Shown one piece after another: positions 55,201 to 64,000 of a DNA stretch of 64,000 nt. This DNA is from Chionis minor (Eukaryota; Chordata; Aves; Charadriiformes; Chionididae). Where the stretch lies: contig VZSF01008955.1 in NCBI GenBank assembly GCA_013398295.1, positions 248,001-312,000 on the forward strand, written 5' to 3'. The notes under the pieces are model-generated. The model did no database searches and was not told where the DNA came from. It worked only from the letters and a program-made list of their open reading frames with translations. Every line of letters starts with the position of its first letter. The stretch's first letter is position 1. The translations under genes were made by a program, and so were the position numbers.

Positions 55201-58200
55201 AGCCACTCCAGTTCATTAACAAGACCTCATCTATGGCAAGGGCAAGAAGTTTATTAAACATTTATGAGTCCTTTCTGCAGGGAGGGGATTATCGCAAGCT
55301 ACAGTTCCCGTTGGCTACGTACCCCCCAATGCACCTGCTGGTTTGAACCCCGAGCCACCTTCCCCAGCCTGGTCGTTTATTATTGATGCTCCTGGGCCCT
55401 TGGGCAGACGGGCACAGAGGTGCATCGCTGCGGTGCTGTTTGAGCAATGGAAGACCAGCTTTAAATTAAATGCGTGGCGTTTTTCAAACACAGAGTGGCT
55501 GGAAGGGGCGAACCAGTCCAACTCAACGTGACTTCATGACGACGGCACACTTTTCCTGGCATGGTGGAAGGCATTCGATGAAAATGCTTGTGGAAATGCA
55601 GCTGGCCAGTACGCTTGTCAAGTATGCATGTTGGTTGAAGTCGAATGAAGAAATTCTGCTTTTGGCAAGGCCTCAGTTATTGGGTATTGGGTTTGAGTTA
55701 TGGACGACAAGAAGAAAAAAAAAAAAGGAACACCCATTTCATACTGGTTTTGGGTTCCTGTCAGCCCTTGCCTCTTCTCTGGGTGGAGGGGAAGGCAGAA
55801 ATCTTCCAGGTTGCTAGAAAAATGGAGAGCTCTGTGTTTGCCGTGTTCCCCTTATTCTCCCAAGAAAAGTTAAATTAAGAGCCTGTCAGTGCCTCATCAG
55901 GCCACCAGCTGGAGAAGCGGTGGTTTATCCGTGGAAGCCCCCGGCTGTGAGTTGCTGTGTGGAGGGCAGGTGGGCAGGCAGCTGCCCACCCATGAGCTCC
56001 AGCTTCTGCTCTGCCACCGGCCACCTGGTGCCCCTGAGCAAGCTGCTGTGGCTCTGCTCCCTTGTGGTCATCCTTCCAGGCACAGGAGCCAGGTTTTCCT
56101 CCCAGACTTCTGTTCAGAACTTGGTGTACCCAGACTCTGGAGACAGTGAGTCTTCTGGAGGAACAAACTGGATCTGAGTTGTTTTCACTTATGGACTCTT
56201 CATTTGGGTGTTTAAGGTGAATGAGTAGGATTGAGTGGGATGTAAATCCGGGCCAAAGCAGGGCATGGACTGTTCCCCTCCATTTCTCCCCTGGCTCCTT
56301 GCGTGGGCCACCAGTCTCTAGGCTGTAGATGTCTCCATAGTATAAATACCAAACCTCTGGGTTGTCCCAGCTCCTCCACAAGGAAGGGAATATTAGAAAA
56401 AACACTTCCTCGTGGTTAGGCGAGGCAGGCAAACAGCCTGCACTGAAATCCTTTATTCCCACTATAAATATGAAAAGTGAAGAGGAGAAGGAGAAGGAGG
56501 GAAGGGCAAGGGAGAGGAGAGGAGAGGAGAGGAGAGGAGAGGAGAGGAAGCAGTACTCGGGAGCTGAGGAAGCGTTGCTTGGCTGGTGTCTCTTTTGTTG
56601 CAGAACTGGTTGCAGTTTCTTTCTCCCCTTTGAATAATTCATGTGCTCTAGAGAGGTGTTGGAAAACTCCGGGCTCGGCACAGCTAACTCACACGTTTGT
56701 CCCAGCAGACAGTCCTCACACGGTGAGCAGAAAGTGCAGCTGGGGCCACGGGGCCAGCCAGCTCCCAGCACTGCCCACCAGTCTGCCTGCAGCAGGGCTT
56801 CTCTGGGTGTGTTTCTGTCCAGTTGGGTTGAACAGCAACAGCTCCCACTGCCCTCTCAGGGGCTGCCGGGTGAACTCTCCCCGCAGCACGTCTTGCTGCC
56901 CTGGGAGCAGCTGCGCCTCCTCCTCCTCACACTGCTCAGGCTTGAATCTGGCTGTCTCCACAGCTGAGCAAGAGGAGGCAATTCCTCATGGTTTATTCAC
57001 TCCAGACCCCCCCAGCCCTGGCACACCTTGGCCCACAGGGGCATGCTGACACCAGAGCAGCAAGGTCACCCCCGTGGAAAGGAGCACAGGCCCAACACAG
57101 TCACATGCCTGCATTAAAACAGGGTCCCCAGTTTTCAGAGAGCACACAGAAAATGGACCCGAGCTGGCCAACTGCCAGACATCAGAGGTACGGATGTTTT
57201 TAGGGACGTATACACGTAGAATTACATAATGAAACTGTATTTGCTAGCATTTGGGATAGTTTCCTGAATGCTCTTAAGGAAGCTGAGCACCTGAAACCTT
57301 GTAAGAACCCAGCTCCAAACTGGAAGCGGTGCAAATTCCAGTGCAAGGAATTCACCTTGAAAGACTGGGGCTCAGGTTGGAAAGCGGTGTTCAAACCCCG
57401 TATCTCCCAGCAGCTGCAGAACAGAGGTTTTTAGTTTGCCCTTCTTTCCAGGCTTCTGGTCCTGCTTCAGTTAAAGAAAGCACAGAACAGATGCAAGAAA
57501 GGAGCTATGCTCAAAATCTAGTGCTTTGTTCACTCATACACACATTCTCTAATTGCATTTAGTGTGGAAGTCTTGAGTCTGTTCTTCATGCATTTGGGAA
57601 TGCTTCAAGCAGCTTCCTCAGAGATACATCCCGGCTGGCATCTGGCAGGGTATGTACCCCTGATGGATGGAAGGGCTCTCCTTAGCAATATTGCCCTCAT
57701 CACCACTAGCAGGACCGTACATTTCTCGCAGCAAGTTTCACCTCTCCCTCCTCTTTATGCTTTGCAATCCTTCCACTGCCTGCAGTTCTGCAGTGCTGCA
57801 GCGGTGGCCCCTTTTGAAATTCACTGACTCTTTCCCTAAGGATTAAAGAAAGGGTGTTACTCTTGTTTCCCTGCAGGGAGGCTGCTGGACAGGAGCAGAG
57901 CTGCTTCTCCGCTTCCTCCTCCCCAGGTTCACAGAGCAGTAAAACACCTGGACTCCAAAATGCTGCTGCAGAGAGTGTCACAGCAGCTTTCCAGTGCCCT
58001 GCTCCTGTTGGAGCACTGTCCACAGGGTCACCACCCAATTCCCAACAAGGATTTGTTGAATGAGGCCGTGGCAATCCCTATGCAACTAATCCCAGTACAC
58101 GTTTTGGACCATCAGCTGAGGAAATCCCTTTTCCTTAACAAGACCTACCGCACTAGCCCTTATGGACCCTGGTGTCATTGTTCACAGTATTTTCTTTTCT

Positions 58201-61200
58201 GTTTTAACCCTACGCCTTAATTTTCTTTTGCAGAAATTAAATTAGCCCATTGTGATTCTCCTTCTGATGTCTCAGACCTTCTTAAAACACATTATATTAT
58301 ATCATATCAGTGTAAGTCTTCTGCTGGCAAGTCGGAATCTAAGTCCAAGAGACAGCCTGATTTAGGCCTGCACTTGCAAAGAGATATTTTGCAAAATTAA
58401 AACTACTCCTGGCTCATACAACTTATAGCTACTACTGAAACTACAGACTCATACCCCCAAAGACCTCTAGTAAAGCTGTATTAAAACTGTATTTTAGAGC
58501 AGCATACAGACAGCCACTGCTGTGGGCTCATATACTATCATTACCTCGTGTGCTCAAGAATAAAAGGAGTTGTAAAAAACCTTGGAAACTGGTCAAATGC
58601 ACATAGAGGAGATGTGCCATCCTAACAATTGCTGTGGCTTGCAGACACGGGGCTAGATTCAGGATTGCGGCATCCCCTTAAGAAAACTGAGCATGAAAAT
58701 GTCAGAGCTAGCCATAAACATAACTCTCACCTGGGAGAATATTTGCTACAGGGGCAAGTAAATGTACACCTAGAAGCCATCTAATTTGTTACAGTTATTT
58801 CTTTTGTTGAAAAGCCCAGAAAAATCATCTTTATGCTACTCCTATGGTCGATTCCTCAAAATAATGGTTGGGGTGAAGTCTTTGCCATGTTTAAAGGGAG
58901 AATTTTGCTACTGGATAGCACACACGTTTCATGGGCAGACGTCGTTCAGGCAGCGTGCTCCTGTCAACTACGATTCCTGATACAGCCTTGCAAGCAGCCA
59001 CTTCTCCCAGTGTTTGTAAAATATAAAATTTTGCACTCTTTACAAATATTTAATCATCATCACCATTCACACCCTCACACTAACATCCTGGGAAAGCCAA
59101 TTTAACTTTTTGGCGTCTCTGCTGGATTACCATAAGGATGCTTCACATGCTGTGTGGTCAGCCTTGAGAGCAACCAAAGGCTGCTGGAGTCCTCCACTGG
59201 AAACACGCGCAAGTGCAAAGCGTCGTCACAGCCTGGGCAGTCAAGGTCAGACGAGAATAACCTCGTTAATTTTTAATCGGTTTCTTTTCAGTTCAAGGGC
59301 ATGTGATCACATCCCTGGTGCTTGCAGCTGCCTGTCGGATCACAGTTTGCTCTTTGTTACTCCTTTGGAGCAACTTCCCTTTGGTAAAAGCGAGTTACGT
59401 ATCTGTGGCCCTGGGCTTCCTAGGTGACTGGGTGCCCTGTCTCCCCAACTTAGGATTTCTTAAAAATGAAATTGAATTAAAACATTTCGATATTTCAGAA
59501 TTTGCTTCATAAGTTTTAAGTACCTACTTTTTCTTCCAAATGGAGCAAATTAATGAAGCAGAAGTGATGAACAGGGGTTTCATCCACACAGTCCATACGA
59601 TTGGTAGACTTTGTCGTCTATAGCAGTGTGCATTTGACAACACTTTCCTCACGGACAAGATCTTTGTAAAGGTTGTCTGGTAGATTTGTTGCTATCTTGT
59701 CAAGCCTGTGCTCCCTTGCTGCTTATTTTTTATAAAAGGTAGCAACCTAGGATCCTAGAAATTTTTACTCCTGTAAAGAGGATTGAAATTGACTCAAAAG
59801 TTAAGAGAGGTCACAGAGGAAGAGACAGTATGATCACATATCCTTGTACCAGTAGGACACAAAGCTAAAATCACATTTGGGGCCCTAAGAAATCACAAGA
59901 TTATAGCTTAAAAAGCATGAGATTTCTTCTCTAAATGGGTTTATTTTACCTTCTTCCTTGCTCAAGTTTCAGGGAACATTAAAGTCACTCAAAGCTGAAA
60001 TTGTCACTTCACCTCAGGAAGCAGAGAATAAAATAAGGCAAATAAAAATCTTCTGGTAGGAGACAAGAGTTGTAATACATCACTTCTCCTGAGATTGGGG
60101 CATAGCACTTGGGGAACAAAAATGCTCACACGAGTCTTGCCCATGGTCAGCTTCTTCAGGGGAGGGCACAGCAGCAGCCTTAGCTTCCTCCTGAAACCTG
60201 GAAATTATTTGCAAAGAAAACATGTCAACTGTGGTTTTCATATGAGAGTCTCTTTCGTTTTCCATTATATTTCCAACAGAAATCCCAACCGTAGACACAG
60301 TAAATAAAAGAAACAAGAAAAGAAGCATCCAAACTCTTCAAATGGCAAACCTTACCACCGTATGTGCTTGTGGGAGCCTGCGCTAGCTACATGCTCCCTG
60401 GAAACATGGGATTATCAGCATCATGGTATTAGTTCAGGATTCCAAGGGTGAGATCAGGGTTCCTAGGTGAGTTTCCATATTACCTTCTCACAGGAGTCTC
60501 TTTCAGCACTTTGCACGTGCAAAGGTCCACTTAGATGACAAGGGACATTTTATCATGAGATGTGAAACTTCAGGGTGAAACTATTTCTCCCTTTGTATAG
60601 TGCCTGGTGTACTGGAGACCCTATTTCTGTTGGCATCTCTAAGAGTTACTGTTACATTACATAAAAGAGGGGTACTATAGGAATCCAGCCTTCACGATCT
60701 ACAGTATCTGATGTCAAATATAAAAGGGGTAACCTGGGATCTCATGTTAGACGAAGGTTTGAATTAAATGATCCAAATAGTCCTTCAGCTTTTGAAATCC
60801 ATGGCTTTACAACATCTGCACTTTTCCTCCATAAATTAAGATGGATTCAAAGACTTCAGGATTCTGATTTCTATTGTACCAGATATGAGAACTAAGTCCT
60901 TTCCTTCCATGTCAAAACACTTAGTATTGAGTCAGCCCAAATCAAATTTTCAGATGATATGTATGTTTCTCTGATATCTGTGGCAAAACTGGCATTAATT
61001 TCAAATGGTTAAAAAATTCGTCTTGAATTTCTAGTTTCTGTTTCCTGGTCAGGCAGCTGATAGGAAAGACATTTGATCACAGTTGGACAAAACATAAAAA
61101 TAGATGTTCCTGGCATGCGAACAACAAATAAAACAAGAATGGAAATAAGGAATTCTGATTTATAGTTTTCCTTACTGGAAACTGATAATTAAATGGCAAT

Positions 61201-63523
61201 TTATTACACCTTACACAGTAAGCAGGAGAGCTTTTTAAAGCATTTTTGTGTGGAAAGCCATTATGTGAAGTACATCAGTTTCCCCTCAAAAGGATAGAAC
61301 TTCTGTATCATTGCACTAACTACTATAGGTATATTTAATGCTAGAAAACATTTTTTAATTTTCAATTTCATACAAGTAAATATGTTAAGCATGAACCCTT
61401 CCAATAGAAGCCCTCTCTAAGGTAAAAATAAATAAATAAAAAATTCCGTATATAGAGCAAATAACCACTGTGTAAAATGTAGTTTTCTAAATCTTTTTGT
61501 GGCTAACTTTGCAAGCACTCTTCACTGCTCTCCCAAAAGTGAATGGGTCTAAATGCTAAGAAAGGGTGACAATACACCTACCAGGAGAAAAAAAAAAGGC
61601 AAAATAAAGCTGGTGTATTGAATATGATGATTTCTGTGCATACGGGAATACTCTCTGCTGTTTAAAAATAGGTCCTTTTTTCTTTTCTTTCACAAAGCAG
61701 TAAAAGGAAAGCCTTGTAGCTGGATAAGAACATTTCTATAATGTTTGCAATTTATTTGAAAGTTGCTTGGGTTATAGTGACACCTTATGGTAGTTTTATT
61801 ATATTTTACAGATCATTTTGAAAGTTAAGACCTCTTACAGCCTGTTAAAGCCTGTTGCTATCAGCAAGAAACTGCTCTGATGTTTTTAGAAAGCTTTTTC
61901 TTACCACTTACTCAAAGTCTGATTCCCCTTTTGCTCTTACCAGGAAAACAGATTTTAAAGGGGAATAGTCTTTGGTACTGTCTTCTCTCCATATGTAATA
62001 GATAATCTATGGCAGGCAGTACATGCATAACATACTATTCAAAACTATCTCTGGTGATACCTGACTTGTAAATACAGTCTCTTACTGGACTGATTCACCA
62101 AATTATACCATATAGTTTATTGTGCCCCTCTAATCCCAGATCTGAACTGTTTTAAGGAAAACATCATGAAAGAAGTTAATGAAAAAATTATTTTCTTTTA
62201 AATACTGTCATAAAACAAAGCTGTCCAATATGTAAGTAAGTATCCGAACCACTTACTATGTGAAGATGAGAATTTATAAAACCTGCCTTCCTGGAGCTCT
62301 ATCTTGTATTAATTTTCTAGTGTCTAATAGGAGCAATCTCACTCTACAGCCCTTCCTTCACTTGAAGTGCGAAGTTGGTCCCTCTAAGGAGCCAATGGCG
62401 TCCATAAAATTTATATGAATTCCTTGCCTTTAGTATTTTAACCGCCTTCTCACCAAACACGGGTTGAAAGTGGGCAATGGGTTCAAGTTGCAAAGGGCTG
62501 AGAGGGAATGAGGGAAAAGGATGACCAAGCAGCCACATTGATCTTAAAAACAGAGCTTAAATCCACATATGCTACAGTTTCCTTGCAAGGAGGAGTTGTG
62601 TCTATGCTGAACTGCAGGTAAGATATATTTATATTAGAATAAAATAAACTCAGGAATATATTTTATGTAGCCCCTTTCATTAAAAAAAGGGTTATGGCAT
62701 AGAGACACAGCTTAGCACAGCAAGTCACCTTTTTGCTTCATTGAGCAAAATAAGACATTGAAATTAATGTGCTAACAATCTATGTTAGTGCCTAAAAATA
62801 ATGTCACCTCTTACAGTCTATAAATTAGAAAATTAAAAAAACCCCATGTTTTTGCAGAACTTTTAACAATATTGCTAAACTAGCTGAAATCACTGGCTAA
62901 GCACCTAGCACCAGCTGCAGTTTTTTTGAAAGAGTGGAAAAGAGATTGGTTCTATTTCTATTTAAAAACACTATTTCTTTTTCAAAGTTAAGAGACTGAC
63001 ATCAGTGAGGAGGTAAAACCTTCTCTTACCTTACAATGCATGCATAGAAAAAGAACTGAAAAAGAATGCAACTCATCAGCTGCAGCATCTTGAGGGACGT
63101 GGTGACCAGTAACGCACAGTTCAGGACAGTGCTTGTAATTACTGGTACTAATATTTTTATTGAAATAAATTTGTTTTAAAACACACAGGTTTAATAAAGT
63201 TCCTCTTTTTTTTGACTCTAATCCCTATGTAGTTTTATATACTGAATATTTTACCTACCTTTCACCAGAAAATATCTGCTGCAGAAAAACAGGGGAAAAA
63301 AAGTAATTTATTCAACATTCTAATCGCGATCATTCAATCTAAAAAAATTCCAACAAAAATAAACACACAGAAATGAAACGTTCCAATAAATCTGTTGTGG
63401 CCAAACTGAATCTGAGCCCAAGCAGCTGCCCAACAGCAGCAGGAGTTGTCAGGACCAGTTAAGCTCTTTCACGGGGCAGCAGCAACCAGCACCCTCTGCA
63501 CAGGCAATTTGGGAACTTGAACA
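55201..63523. other. Intergenic DNA upstream of SLC17A8; no gene recognised
   Basis: The part 55.2-58.1 kb is fairly GC-rich with simple repeats, and this produces long chance frames (for example minus 55875-56771). The rest is AT-rich. SCYL2 is the mammalian neighbour on this side, but no SCYL2 exon was found. A minus-strand frame at 60080-60328 ends in an acceptor-like CAG followed by about 38 codons and a stop; it is unassigned. Confidence 0.5.
56511..56548. repeat. (GGAGA)n microsatellite, about 7.5 units
   Basis: A clean pentamer array inside a longer purine-only stretch that begins near 56471. The long open frames seen on both strands here come from this low-complexity sequence. Confidence 0.95.
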
Positions 63524-63533
63524 NNNNNNNNNN
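63524..63533. other. Assembly gap (10 N)
   Basis: Ten consecutive N. The even number suggests a placeholder of unknown true length, so distances across it should not be trusted. Confidence 0.97.
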
Positions 63534-63917
63534 CACTATCTCAAAGAAAATAGGTTCATGCCTATGGGGCTCGCACTGGATATTCTGTCATTTGGCAGGT
63601 GACAGTTTCCACTCTCCTTTTTTTTTTTTTTCTTCCCCCAGCCGCTGCCTGAAACCTGCCTCTCTGCTCTGCACGGTTGCTGCATCACTGGAGGATCTGG
63701 ATTCGGTAATCCTCTGGATCACTTACCTGCTTTTAATATTTCTCCTTCAGTCTCGCGCTGCCCACCCAACAGGTAGCAAAGGAGACACGTGCCCACTCCT
63801 CCGCTGCCTCCAAGCCTTGCTGGACCTTCGAGCAGAGGTGCAGATCCTCAGCTTAGGTTGCCTTCTGCAGCCCCTGATGGCAAAGTGACAACGATCTCCT
63901 CCTGAGATCAGTATCCT
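63534..63917. other. Short stretch between the gap and a CR1 fragment; nothing recognised
   Basis: It contains a 14-base poly(T) tract followed by CTTCCCCCAG, which resembles a plus-strand splice acceptor, but no coding match follows. Confidence 0.4.
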
Positions 63918-64000
63918 GCTGATACTGAGCCAGCAACGTGCCCTTGTGGCCAAGAAGGCCAATGGTATCCTGGGGAGCATTAACAAGAGCGTGGCCAGCA
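63918..64000 (+). mobile_element. CR1 LINE fragment, cut by the right window edge
   Basis: The sequence GAGCCAGCAACGTGCCC, then GGCCAAGAAGGCCAATGG and AGCGTGGCCAGCA, is the CR1 segment encoding the region after the reverse transcriptase. It continues past the window edge. Confidence 0.82.

Noticed and set aside
55875..56771. A 298-codon open frame on the minus strand
   Set aside because: It runs through the GGAGA microsatellite and GC-rich low-complexity DNA, has no domain, and a plus-strand frame of similar quality overlaps it.
60080..60328. Minus-strand frame that looks like a terminal exon (TTTCCAG acceptor-like site, then FQEEAKAAAVPSPEEADHGQ and a stop)
   Set aside because: No upstream exon, no convincing polyadenylation signal and no family match. 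It was considered as a SCYL2 end but does not resemble what I recall of SCYL2.
63601..63670. Plus-strand polypyrimidine tract ending CAG, resembling a splice acceptor
   Set aside because: No coding match or donor follows, and the frame crosses the assembly gap.

Overview
This is vertebrate nuclear DNA, almost certainly from a bird. It is AT-rich, has GT-AG introns, carries remnants of CR1 LINEs and avian-type LTRs, and has no recognisable SINEs. The species cannot be named from the window. Nothing in it looks bacterial or viral apart from endogenous LTR remnants.

One gene is fully resolved: SLC17A8, encoding the vesicular glutamate transporter VGLUT3, on the minus strand. Its coding part runs from the ATG at 54649 to the stop codon at 25566. 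I placed all twelve coding exons by matching the translation to the known family and checking splice sites, and every intron is GT-AG with compatible phases. The spliced product is 587 codons, against 589 in human as I recall it. All the ionisable transport residues known from VGLUT2 work are present, so the gene looks intact. A CpG-rich tract at about 54850-55200 is the likely promoter. Two short upstream ORFs precede the start codon, and a polyadenylation signal lies at 24889-24894.

Layout: 1-24.9 kb is downstream intergenic sequence holding two CR1 copies (11.6-11.9 kb and 15.65-18.24 kb), a CpG-rich patch near 19.4 kb and a GC-rich but CpG-poor block near 10.6-11.6 kb. SLC17A8 fills 24.9-55.2 kb. 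Its intron 8 holds a CR1 copy. Its intron 2 holds three related ERVL-like LTR pieces and a CR1 fragment broken by one of them. 55.2-64 kb is upstream intergenic sequence with simple repeats, an assembly gap of ten N at 63524-63533 and a CR1 fragment running off the right edge.

In mammals the neighbours are SCYL2 (upstream) and NR1H4 (downstream). I found no exon of either here. I did not find a new multi-gene system. The observations most worth checking are local: the upstream ORFs, an inverted LTR pair inside one intron, two perfect hairpins just downstream of splice donors, and two CpG-rich patches without an assigned gene.
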